NCBI GenBank assembly: GCA_023440865.1
Contig: JAEXRM010000117.1
Span: forward strand, 1-64,000
DNA length: 64,000 nucleotides
Direction: 5' to 3'
DNA from: Bacillota bacterium
GTDB taxonomy: Bacteria > Bacillota > Clostridia > DSM-8532
A program made the translations under genes and the position numbers. Below the pieces are notes generated by a model that ran no database searches, had not been told where the DNA came from, and was given only the letters and a program-made list of their open reading frames with translations. Positions 35,375 to 43,137 of the stretch are shown here, piece after piece. Within the stretch, counting starts at the first letter, position 1; every line of letters begins with the position of its first letter.

Positions 35375-36517
35375 ATGGCCAAGAGGGAGACGACACGTGA
35401 CGGGGTCGCCGAAATGCGCCAGCAGCTCAAAAACGGATTGCCTGCGCCATGCATCCTGCTGTACGGCGAAGAGGGTTTTCTCATCGCACATTATCTCGAG
35501 GAGATCCGCAACGCCGTGCTCAGGCCCGACACGCGCGATTTCAACGAAACGCTGCTCGAGGGCCGCGTCAAGCCTGAAGCCATCTGCGACGCCTGCGAAA
35601 CCTATCCGGTCTTCACGGAGCGCAAATTGGTCATCGTCCGCAAAAGCGGACTGTTCAAGGCGGCCGTGCGCAAGAAGTCGGCCGAGGACGCCGAAACGGC
35701 CGGCGACGGGGGAGGCGAAAATGGCGACGGCGGCGATCCGGATGCGGAAGGGGCGCCATCCGCCGACACATCGGCCGGACAGGAGCAGGACGGTGGCGGC
35801 AAATACGACTGGAAGCCTTTTTTTGATTCATTTCCCACCCATACCCTCCTGGTGTTCGTCGAGGAGACCGTCAACAGGACACTGGGCTTGTTCAAGCTCG
35901 TCGACAAGCATGGACTCGCTGCCGAAATGGCATTCCAGAAGCCCGATGTCCTGAACAAATGGATCCAGAAGGGCTTTGCCCGGTCCGGAAAGCGCATATC
36001 CGCGCCGGATGCCGATTTTCTGATGCATCAGGCGGAGGACGGCATGACCGCGCTGCACCAGGAAATCGGCAAGGTGTGCCTGTTCATGGGTGACAGGACC
36101 GATGTGACCCGGGATGACATCCGCGCCGTTGTCATCCCTTCCATCCGCAGCCGCGTCTTCGACCTGATGGACGCGGTTGCGGGCGGAAACCGCGCCACGG
36201 GGCTGGTCATGCTTGACGAGATGATCCAGAAGCGGGAGGCCGAGCAGAAGATCTTCTACATGATCGCCCGGCAGGCCGGGCGCCTGTATCAGCTCAAACG
36301 CATGGGCCCGGGCCTTTCCGCCGACCAGAAGGCCGAGCGGCTTGGCATGAACGCCTTTGCGATGACGAAGATGGAACGGCTCGCGGCCCGCCTGCCCGCG
36401 GATGCACTGGCCAAGCTTGTCCGCGAGTGCGCCGACATGGACATGGCCGTCAAGGGCGGCCGCATCCGCATCCGGCTGGCGCTCGAGCTGCTGATCGCCG
36501 GTATTGGCGCGGTCTGA
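35375..36517 (+). CDS. holA: DNA polymerase III subunit delta
   Basis: 380-residue clamp-loader subunit that opens the beta clamp at the replication fork. The N-terminal AAA+-like domain (CILLYGEEGFLIAHYLEEI) lacks a Walker A, as normal for delta; the C-terminal collar helices include FYMIARQAGRLYQLKRM. Residues about 108-147 are a low-complexity Asp/Glu/Gly/Ala insert not usual in HolA, placed between the first strands and KPFFDSFPTHTLLVFVEE. GGGGAGC precedes the ATG at 35375. Directly downstream of comEC, as in many Bacillota. Confidence 0.9.
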   Translation: MAKRETTRDGVAEMRQQLKNGLPAPCILLYGEEGFLIAHYLEEIRNAVLRPDTRDFNETLLEGRVKPEAICDACETYPVFTERKLVIVRKSGLFKAAVRKKSAEDAETAGDGGGENGDGGDPDAEGAPSADTSAGQEQDGGGKYDWKPFFDSFPTHTLLVFVEETVNRTLGLFKLVDKHGLAAEMAFQKPDVLNKWIQKGFARSGKRISAPDADFLMHQAEDGMTALHQEIGKVCLFMGDRTDVTRDDIRAVVIPSIRSRVFDLMDAVAGGNRATGLVMLDEMIQKREAEQKIFYMIARQAGRLYQLKRMGPGLSADQKAERLGMNAFAMTKMERLAARLPADALAKLVRECADMDMAVKGGRIRIRLALELLIAGIGAV

Positions 36518-36550
36518 CGGCGCGGTGGCACATGCGGCCGTGCAGCCGGC

Positions 36551-36615
36551 TTCATGTTGTCTTTACAGGAAATTAACACGGGCGTGATCCGGTACCAACA
36601 AGCGTGTCCTATACT
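36551..36615 (+). promoter_or_regulatory. PHO box and promoter of the pstB1-phoU-phoP operon
   Basis: Direct repeats on an 11-bp period: TTCATG (36551), TTTACA (36562-36567), TTAACA (36573-36578), each separated by 5 bp. This is the Gram-positive PhoP-binding pattern. A -10 TATACT lies at 36610-36615. pstB1 starts at 36727. The operon contains phoP itself, so autoregulation is implied. Confidence 0.75.
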
Positions 36616-36726
36616 TGGATCGACCGGAAGCCATGACAGGACCGGTCCGCCGGATCCGCCGGATGCCGCCGTGCGGCAGACCGGCCGCATCAAGGCACGT
36701 CCGGCATGCGCCGGCAAGGAGCAGGC

Positions 36727-37494
36727 ATGCAGACCATGACACCGACCGCCGTGAAATTTTCCGTCAGGGACCTGAACCTGCACTACGGGACATTCCATGC
36801 CCTCAAGGACATCCGGATCGACATCCGGTCCCATGGGATCACCGCCCTGATCGGACCTTCTGGCTGCGGCAAGTCCACTTTCCTCAAGACGCTCAACCGC
36901 ATGAACGACCTGGTGGAGCATGTCCGCATCTCCGGCAGCGTCATGCTTGACGGCGAGGACATTTTCGCCGGCGATGCGGCCGACTTGCGCCGCCGCGTCG
37001 GCATGGTGTTCCAAAAGCCGAATCCCTTTCCGATGTCCATCTATGACAACGTCGCGTATGGGCCGCGCATCCACGGGGTGCGGCGCAAGGGGGAGCTTGA
37101 CGACATCGTGGAGCGAAGCCTGCGAGCCGCCGCCCTGTGGGACGAAGTCGGAGACCGGCTCCACCGGAGCGCGCTGGGCATATCGGGGGGGCAGCAGCAG
37201 CGCCTGTGCATCGCCCGCACGCTGGCGACGAATCCCGAGGTTGTCCTGATGGATGAGCCGACCTCCGCGCTCGATCCCATCTCCACCTCGAAGATCGAGG
37301 ATCTGTGTGATACGCTGAAGAAGGACTACACCATCCTCATCGTGACGCACAACATGCAGCAGGCGGGACGCATTGCCGACAGGACCGCATTCTTCCTGCT
37401 CGGCGACCTGGTCGAGGAGGGGCCGACGGAACAGCTGTTCTCCAAGCCGAAGGATCCGCGGACCGAAAGGTACATCACCGGCCGGTTCGGCTGA
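36727..37494 (+). CDS. pstB: phosphate ABC transporter ATPase, copy 1
   Basis: 255 residues. Walker A GPSGCGKST (about 44-52), Q-loop FQKPNPFPMS, signature ISGGQQQRL, Walker B VVLMDEPTSALDP and the H-loop THNMQQ all present; PstB-specific NRMNDL follows Walker A. It energises high-affinity phosphate import through PstC/PstA. It is not next to pstSCA, which have their own pstB2 at 54.2 kb. AAGGAG lies before the ATG. Directly upstream of phoU. Confidence 0.93.
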   Translation: MQTMTPTAVKFSVRDLNLHYGTFHALKDIRIDIRSHGITALIGPSGCGKSTFLKTLNRMNDLVEHVRISGSVMLDGEDIFAGDAADLRRRVGMVFQKPNPFPMSIYDNVAYGPRIHGVRRKGELDDIVERSLRAAALWDEVGDRLHRSALGISGGQQQRLCIARTLATNPEVVLMDEPTSALDPISTSKIEDLCDTLKKDYTILIVTHNMQQAGRIADRTAFFLLGDLVEEGPTEQLFSKPKDPRTERYITGRFG

Positions 37495-37609
37495 TACGGC
37501 GGCCTCCGGCCCCGTCCGGACCGACAGGGGCGGATGGGGCCACACCGAACACGGAACCGCCCCACACGACGCAGGAACGGCACCATGCCGGATACGGGAG
37601 GAGAACATC

Positions 37610-38308
37610 ATGCGCAACATGCTCGATCGGGAACTCGAGCAGCTCAACGGGGAGATCCTCCGTATGGGCGGCCTCGTGGAGGAAGCGGTGGACCAGTGCA
37701 TCATCGCGCTCCGGGAGCGAAATGTCGAACTCGCACGCGTCATCATCTCGCGGGACGATCAGGTCGACCACCTCGAGACGAAAATCGAGAAGCACTGCCT
37801 GAGCCTGTTTGCACTGCAGCAACCCCTCGCGTCCGACCTGCGGCTGATCGGCGCGAGCCTGAAGATGCTGACGGATCTGGAACGCATCGCCGATCACGCG
37901 TCCGACATCGCGGAGCTGACAGTCCGCTTGGCCGGAAGCCCTGCCATGACAGTGCCGACCGGGATTTTCCGCATGGCGGAGAAAACGCGCAATATGCTCC
38001 GGATGGCGCTCGACGCCTTCATCCGGCAGGACAATGCGCTCGCGGAGGCGGTGTGCAGGGCGGATGACGAGGTGGACGACCTGTTCACAGAGCTGGTGCT
38101 GGAGCGCGTGAATGCCATGAAGGCCGATCCGGAAAAGGTGGAGGCATCCATCGACATGATGTTCATCATCAAGTACCTCGAGCGGATGGGCGATCACGCG
38201 ACGAACATCGCCGAGTGGGTCATCTACAACACGACGGGCCGGCATGGCCACCTGCAGCATCCGGAGGCGCATCCCGAACGCGAACGGCTCGAACGCGAGG
38301 AGGGGTGA
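37610..38308 (+). CDS. phoU: phosphate signalling protein PhoU
   Basis: 232-residue all-helical protein with the two repeated three-helix PhoU units: LERIADHASDIAEL (about 88-101) and LERMGDHATNIAEW (about 194-207), each holding the E/D-x-x-D metal-cluster motif. PhoU links the Pst transporter to PhoR and keeps the kinase off when phosphate is plentiful. GGGAGGAG precedes the ATG. It lies 115 bp after pstB1 and 79 bp before phoP. Confidence 0.95.
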   Translation: MRNMLDRELEQLNGEILRMGGLVEEAVDQCIIALRERNVELARVIISRDDQVDHLETKIEKHCLSLFALQQPLASDLRLIGASLKMLTDLERIADHASDIAELTVRLAGSPAMTVPTGIFRMAEKTRNMLRMALDAFIRQDNALAEAVCRADDEVDDLFTELVLERVNAMKADPEKVEASIDMMFIIKYLERMGDHATNIAEWVIYNTTGRHGHLQHPEAHPERERLEREEG

Positions 38309-38387
38309 ACCGCGACCACCGGTGTTTCCCGGGGCGGGCGGCCGCTTGCGGCAACTTGCGGGGCAGCAACCCACAGGAGGCTTTCAC

Positions 38388-39083
38388 ATGGCGTTGAAAC
38401 GCAACATTTTTCTGGTTGAGGATGAAGCCCACATCCAGCAGCTCATCCAGTACAACCTGGAAGCCAGCGGCTTCCTGGTGAGCGTCTTCGGTTCGGGTGA
38501 GGAGTTGCTCCGGCAGTGTGCCAGCGCCCTTCCGGACCTGTTCATCCTCGATCTGATGCTGCCGGGCATCGACGGGCTGGAGATCTGCCGCCAGATCCGG
38601 CTGGATGCGCGCATGCGGATGATCCCCGTGATCATGCTGACCGCGCGTGCGGAGGAGTTCGACCGCGTGCTCGGTCTGGAACTCGGGGCGGACGACTACA
38701 TCACGAAGCCATTCAGCGTGCGTGAGCTGGTGGCCCGCGTCAAGGCGATCTTCCGCAGAACCGAGGGGATCGGACCGACCGAAGGGGAGATCATGCGCGC
38801 CGGGGAGCTCGTGCTCGATCCGGCACGGCATGAGGCACACAAGGGCGAAACCCGTCTTGAGCTGACGCTCAAGGAGTTCGAGCTGCTCAAGATCCTCATG
38901 CAGAACCGTGGGCGGGTGCTCACCCGTGACCTGCTGCTGGAAAAGGTCTGGGGTTTCGACTATTTCGGCGAGACGCGAACCGTGGACGTGCACATCCGTT
39001 ACCTGCGCCAGAAGATCGAGGACGATGACGCGAAACCGCAATTCATCGAGACCGTCCGCGGGGTTGGGTATCGCTTTGTCTGA
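38388..39083 (+). CDS. phoP: OmpR/PhoB-family response regulator PhoP
   Basis: 231 residues. Receiver domain: acidic pair E11/D12, phospho-acceptor D55 in FILDLMLPG, Thr in MLTARAE and K107 in DDYITKPF. C-terminal winged helix (about 135-230) with LTLKEFELLKILMQNRGRVL and the DVHIRYLRQKIE recognition helix. It should bind the PHO boxes in front of pstB1 and pstS. CAGGAGG precedes the ATG. Its usual partner gene phoR is 4.1 kb downstream, behind cdaA-cdaR and a FAD gene. Confidence 0.92.
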   Translation: MALKRNIFLVEDEAHIQQLIQYNLEASGFLVSVFGSGEELLRQCASALPDLFILDLMLPGIDGLEICRQIRLDARMRMIPVIMLTARAEEFDRVLGLELGADDYITKPFSVRELVARVKAIFRRTEGIGPTEGEIMRAGELVLDPARHEAHKGETRLELTLKEFELLKILMQNRGRVLTRDLLLEKVWGFDYFGETRTVDVHIRYLRQKIEDDDAKPQFIETVRGVGYRFV

Positions 39084-39154
39084 ACGCCTTTCCTGGAAAC
39101 CTGGAACCACCCGGGGCACGCGTGACCTGTTCGCGCGTGCTTTGTTTGCAATTG

Positions 39155-39205
39155 TGTTACAATGAAAGGGCGGCGGATGCCGGATGCCGGGGAACCCTGT
39201 ATAAT
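39155..39205 (+). promoter_or_regulatory. possible promoters between phoP and cdaA
   Basis: TGTTACAAT (39155-39163) fits an extended -10, and an exact TATAAT is at 39200-39205, but neither has a convincing -35. They would let cdaA-cdaR be expressed independently of the PHO box. No terminator is visible in this 244-bp gap. Confidence 0.45.
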
Positions 39206-39327
39206 GGATGCACTGTGGACGTGCCGCGTGCATGCGTGCGCGTGCCGGGTTTGAGACTGCGCATGAATGGTGGTCATGCGGGGCATGAAGGATTATCACG
39301 CGGGCCGCGTTGTCCGGGATGGGGAAT

Positions 39328-40191
39328 ATGCACGATCTGTTATTGCAGGCAGGAGAATTCTTGGGGCTGGACGGTCCTCTCGACATCATCCGGATGCTCA
39401 TCGACATCGGGCTGGTGTCCTTTCTTGTCTACAAGGGCATCCAGCTGGTCCGAGAAACGCGCGCGCTGCAGCTGGTCAAGGGCATCCTGTTCATCCTCAT
39501 CGGTGCGAAGCTCGCACAGGTCTTCGGCATCGCCACCATGGCCTACCTGCTCGAGGGCATGCTGCAGCTGCTGGGCTTTGGATTGCTTGTCCTGTTCCAG
39601 CCCGAGCTGCGCCGGGCGCTTGAAAAAATCGGCAGCAGCGGCTTTCAGGATATGTTCGTCAACCGCACGAGTGACGACCTCATCCGCACGACGACCGCCA
39701 TCGAGGCGATTGTCCGTTCCTGTCAACGCCTTTCGTCCGAGTACATCGGCGCGCTGATTGTCATCGAGCGCGACACCAAGCTGGGCGAGATCGTCAATAC
39801 CGGCACGCAGATGGACTCGCTGGTTTCCTCCGAGCTGCTCGAAAACCTGTTCACGCCCAAGAGTCCGCTGCATGACGGTGCCGTGGTCATCCGCGACGCG
39901 CGCATCAAGGCGGCGGCCTGCTACCTGCCACTGACCGAGAACAGCGGCCTGTCGCGCGAGCTGGGCACCCGTCACCGCGCGGCGCTTGGCATCTCCGAGG
40001 TGTCGGACGCCATCGCGCTGGTCGTGTCGGAGGAATCGGGCAAGATTTCGTATGCGCACAACGGGGGACTGACACGCAATCTTACGCCGGACATGCTCCG
40101 CAAGGCGCTGAACCGCTTCCTGATCGATCGCGAACAGGAAAAGAAGCGGTTCAAGTTTCTCAAGGCCAGACAGAATGAACGGGCGGACTGA
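39328..40191 (+). CDS. cdaA: diadenylate cyclase CdaA
   Basis: 287 residues from the ATG at 39328 (in-frame TTG 39310 and ATG 39319 are alternatives). Three transmembrane helices (about 18-37, 43-62, 66-84) precede the cytoplasmic DAC domain, with catalytic DGA in PLHDGAVVI and RHR in GTRHRAALG. It makes the second messenger c-di-AMP from two ATP, which controls potassium/osmolyte balance and wall homeostasis. The cdaR gene follows by 51 bp. Position within a phosphate-signalling operon is unusual. Confidence 0.95.
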   Translation: MHDLLLQAGEFLGLDGPLDIIRMLIDIGLVSFLVYKGIQLVRETRALQLVKGILFILIGAKLAQVFGIATMAYLLEGMLQLLGFGLLVLFQPELRRALEKIGSSGFQDMFVNRTSDDLIRTTTAIEAIVRSCQRLSSEYIGALIVIERDTKLGEIVNTGTQMDSLVSSELLENLFTPKSPLHDGAVVIRDARIKAAACYLPLTENSGLSRELGTRHRAALGISEVSDAIALVVSEESGKISYAHNGGLTRNLTPDMLRKALNRFLIDREQEKKRFKFLKARQNERAD

Positions 40192-40242
40192 GCGGCAGAG
40201 GCACGCATGTCCGGCCATAACGGTTCCGAAAGGTGAGGCAAC

Positions 40243-41496
40243 GTGAACAAGCTCATTGACGGTCTCTTCGAACACAAGCTGCTGCTGCAGATCCTGTCCG
40301 TCCTGACGGCGATCCTGCTGTGGTTCATCGTGCTCGACATGAAGAACCCGATGACCACGCGCACGCTGGCTGTGCCGGTGACGAGCAACCAGGAGGTGCT
40401 GGAGGAGCAGAACCTCCGCATCATCGGCACCGGAGCCCCCGCCACCGTCGACGTGACGGTCCGTGGCCGCCGCAACAAGGTCAATCTCATCAATGCCAGC
40501 GAGTTTTCCGTGCAGCTCGATTACGAACAGATCAAGACTTCCGGCCAGGTGACCGTCAAGCTGGGAGAGCCCGTCTATACCGGAGCGAACCATGTGCGGG
40601 TCATTTCCATGTCGCCATCCCAGTTTCCGCTCAAGCTCGAACGCATCACCGGCAGCACCTTTGAGATCGAAGTGCAGTGGGAAGGCGCGCTGCCCGAGGG
40701 CTACAAGGCCGTCAACGTGCAGGTCGACCCGAACACCATCGTGCTCGAGGACAAGGAGAGCCTGGTCAACCGCGTTGAACGTGTCGTCGTGAACATCGAC
40801 GCGACCTCGCTGGACAAGACCAGCAATGTCACCCGGCGCGTACTGGTCCTGGATGCCAATGGCAAGGCCATCTCCCAGTTCGACGGGAAGAACTCCGTCA
40901 ATGTCAGCTATGATCTGGTTCGCATGCTGCCCGTCAGCACACGGGCCATCGGCACGCCCGCGACCGACTGGTATCTGACCGGCTACAAGACCAATCCAGA
41001 GCAAGTCCAGGTGCTTGGCCGCCATCAGGCGCTGGGCGAGCTGACCTCCGTCCAGGCCGCGGAGATTGACATTTCGGGCAAGGAGGGGTCATTCACCACC
41101 GAGCTTTCGCTGAAGGTGCCGGAAGGATTCACGCTCTACGGCATCAAGCCGCTCGTCAAGGCGGAGGTGCAGATGGAGAAGCTTGTCGTGCGCGACCTCA
41201 TCGTGCCGGCCGCCTCCATCACCGTTCTGAACCTCGATACCGCAACACGCGCCCTTTCTTTCATATCAACGGAATTCACGGTTCAAATCAAGGGCAAGGC
41301 GGATGTGCTGGCCGTCATCACGCCCGAATCGCTCCTGTGCACGCTCGACGCTTCCGCCCTTCCGGACGGTGAGTCGCCGGTGGCGGTGCGCGTTGCCTTG
41401 CCCGATGGCGTTTCCCTGATGACGGAACCCAACGTGCAGATCAATGTCGCCCCGGCCGAAACGTCCCAGAATCCGCAGGAGAGCACGACACCATGA
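40243..41496 (+). CDS. cdaR: YbbR-domain regulator of CdaA
   Basis: 417 residues: one N-terminal transmembrane helix (about 13-31) then extracellular YbbR repeats (about four of 75-90 residues), with repeated VPV, PEGY and PxxV patterns. CdaR binds CdaA and modulates c-di-AMP synthesis. The start is GTG at 40243 with AGGTGAGG upstream. Its stop overlaps the ATG of the FAD dehydrogenase gene, so these are coupled. The usual third member glmM is not in the window. Confidence 0.92.
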   Translation: MNKLIDGLFEHKLLLQILSVLTAILLWFIVLDMKNPMTTRTLAVPVTSNQEVLEEQNLRIIGTGAPATVDVTVRGRRNKVNLINASEFSVQLDYEQIKTSGQVTVKLGEPVYTGANHVRVISMSPSQFPLKLERITGSTFEIEVQWEGALPEGYKAVNVQVDPNTIVLEDKESLVNRVERVVVNIDATSLDKTSNVTRRVLVLDANGKAISQFDGKNSVNVSYDLVRMLPVSTRAIGTPATDWYLTGYKTNPEQVQVLGRHQALGELTSVQAAEIDISGKEGSFTTELSLKVPEGFTLYGIKPLVKAEVQMEKLVVRDLIVPAASITVLNLDTATRALSFISTEFTVQIKGKADVLAVITPESLLCTLDASALPDGESPVAVRVALPDGVSLMTEPNVQINVAPAETSQNPQESTTP

Positions 41497-43130
41497 GCAT
41501 GGCGCAAACCGGCGGGCTGCCGGCGTGGATTCTTCGCGACATCACCATTCCGTTGGAAGCGCTCACCCCCGACACGGAATGGCCGCTGCTTCGCCGTTTC
41601 GCCGCAAAACGGCTTGGCGTGCCACCGGACGCGGTCGCCAGTTTGTCGGTCGTAAGGGAATCGCTGGATGCCAGACGCAAGGACGCCATGACGATCGTCT
41701 ACACGCTGTGCGTGGAGGCGGCGGCCAATCCTTCGCCGCGCAGCGGCGCACAGCGGCTTGCCGCATCGCCGGCCCCAGTGGCGCGGGTGGCGGCGCCGCC
41801 TGTCGGGAAGCCGGCAGGCCGGCAGCGGCCCGTCGTCATCGGTGCCGGTCCCTGCGGTTTGTTTTGCGCGCTCGCGCTGGCACAGGCGGGTTTGCCGCCC
41901 GTACTTGTCGAGCGGGGTCAGCCCGTCGAACGCCGCCGCGAGGATGTCAACGCCTACTGGCAGGGTGGACCGCTCAATCCGGAATCGAATGTCCAGTTCG
42001 GCGAGGGCGGTGCGGGCACGTTTTCGGACGGCAAGCTCACCACTCGCATCCATGATCCACGCTGCAACCGTGTGCTCGACACGATGGCCGAGCTGGGGGC
42101 TCCCCCTGACATCCGCTGGCGCGTCAAGCCGCATGTGGGGACAGACCTGCTGGTTCCCCTGATGATGCGGCTGCGCCAGCGGCTGCTGTCGCTGGGTACG
42201 GAAATCCGATTCGGCACGCGCGTCGACGGGCTTCGCACAAGCAACGGCCAGGTGTGCGGCGTCCGACTCTCGGACGGATCGGAGATCGACGCGTCCTCCG
42301 TGGTGCTCGCCATCGGCCACAGTGCACGCGACACCTTCACGTGGCTGCACGACATGGGCCTTGCGATGGAGCCGAAGCCGTTCTCGGTCGGCGTGCGCAT
42401 CGAGCATCGGCAGGACATGGTCAACCACGCGCAGTACGGCGGCCGGAGCCACTACAAACTCGGCGCGGCCGAATACGCGCTATCCGAACGCTTCGGGGAC
42501 CGGGCCGCCTACACGTTCTGCATGTGCCCCGGCGGAACGGTCGTCGCCGCGGCGTCGGAGTCCGGCACAATCGTCACCAACGGCATGAGCGACCGGGCCC
42601 GCGACGGCGTGAATGCAAACAGTGCATTTGTCGTTTCGGTCGATGCGCACGACTATGGCTCGCATCCGCTTGACGGCATGGCATTCCAGCGCCGTCTCGA
42701 ACAGGCTGCGTACCGGCTGGGGGGGGCATCCGGCGCCGCGCCGGTGCAGCGGTTGGGTGATTTCCTGGCCGGAACCGCGACAACGGCATATGGCGCAGTC
42801 CGCCCCACCTACACCGGCGAGGTGCGGCCTGCGCGGCTCGACGAGGCCCTGCCCTCCTTTGTCACATCCCGCATGCGTGATGCGGTGGCGCCCTTCGACC
42901 GCCGATTGCGCGGTTTCGCCGATGCGGACGCCATGTTGACGGGCTTCGAAACCCGCACCTCGTCGCCGTTGCGGCTGACCCGGGGGGAGAGTCTCGAGGC
43001 GTCCGGTTTGCGGGGTCTATATCCGGCCGGCGAAGGGGCGGGATATGCCGGCGGCATCATGAGCGCCGCCGTCGACGGGCTGCGCGTTGCGGAGGCCGTG
43101 CTGGCCGCCGCATGCGCGGCGGAAGGGTGA
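41493..43130 (+). CDS. uncharacterised FAD-dependent dehydrogenase (COG2509-like)
   Basis: 545 residues. Residues 1-100 form a small ferredoxin-fold-like N-domain (WILRDITIPLEALT, then SLDARRKDAMTIVYTLCVE). The FAD motif VIGAGPCGLFCALALAQAG is at about 113-131, followed by FGEGGAGTFSDGKLTTR, and the C-terminal FAD-binding end is LYPAGEGAGYAGGIMSAA. The family is widespread in Bacillota and Bacteroidota; substrate unknown. ATGA overlap with cdaR and 7-bp gap to phoR show co-transcription between a c-di-AMP module and the phosphate kinase. Confidence 0.88.
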   Translation: MSMAQTGGLPAWILRDITIPLEALTPDTEWPLLRRFAAKRLGVPPDAVASLSVVRESLDARRKDAMTIVYTLCVEAAANPSPRSGAQRLAASPAPVARVAAPPVGKPAGRQRPVVIGAGPCGLFCALALAQAGLPPVLVERGQPVERRREDVNAYWQGGPLNPESNVQFGEGGAGTFSDGKLTTRIHDPRCNRVLDTMAELGAPPDIRWRVKPHVGTDLLVPLMMRLRQRLLSLGTEIRFGTRVDGLRTSNGQVCGVRLSDGSEIDASSVVLAIGHSARDTFTWLHDMGLAMEPKPFSVGVRIEHRQDMVNHAQYGGRSHYKLGAAEYALSERFGDRAAYTFCMCPGGTVVAAASESGTIVTNGMSDRARDGVNANSAFVVSVDAHDYGSHPLDGMAFQRRLEQAAYRLGGASGAAPVQRLGDFLAGTATTAYGAVRPTYTGEVRPARLDEALPSFVTSRMRDAVAPFDRRLRGFADADAMLTGFETRTSSPLRLTRGESLEASGLRGLYPAGEGAGYAGGIMSAAVDGLRVAEAVLAAACAAEG

Positions 43131-43137
43131 AGGGTGC

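Noticed and set aside
39084..39327. c-di-AMP (ydaO) riboswitch before cdaA
   Set aside because: The characteristic GGGGAA and GGTGAAT repeats were not found in the gap.
39340..41025. Open minus-strand frame opposite cdaA-cdaR
   Set aside because: Antisense shadow of two recognisable coupled genes.
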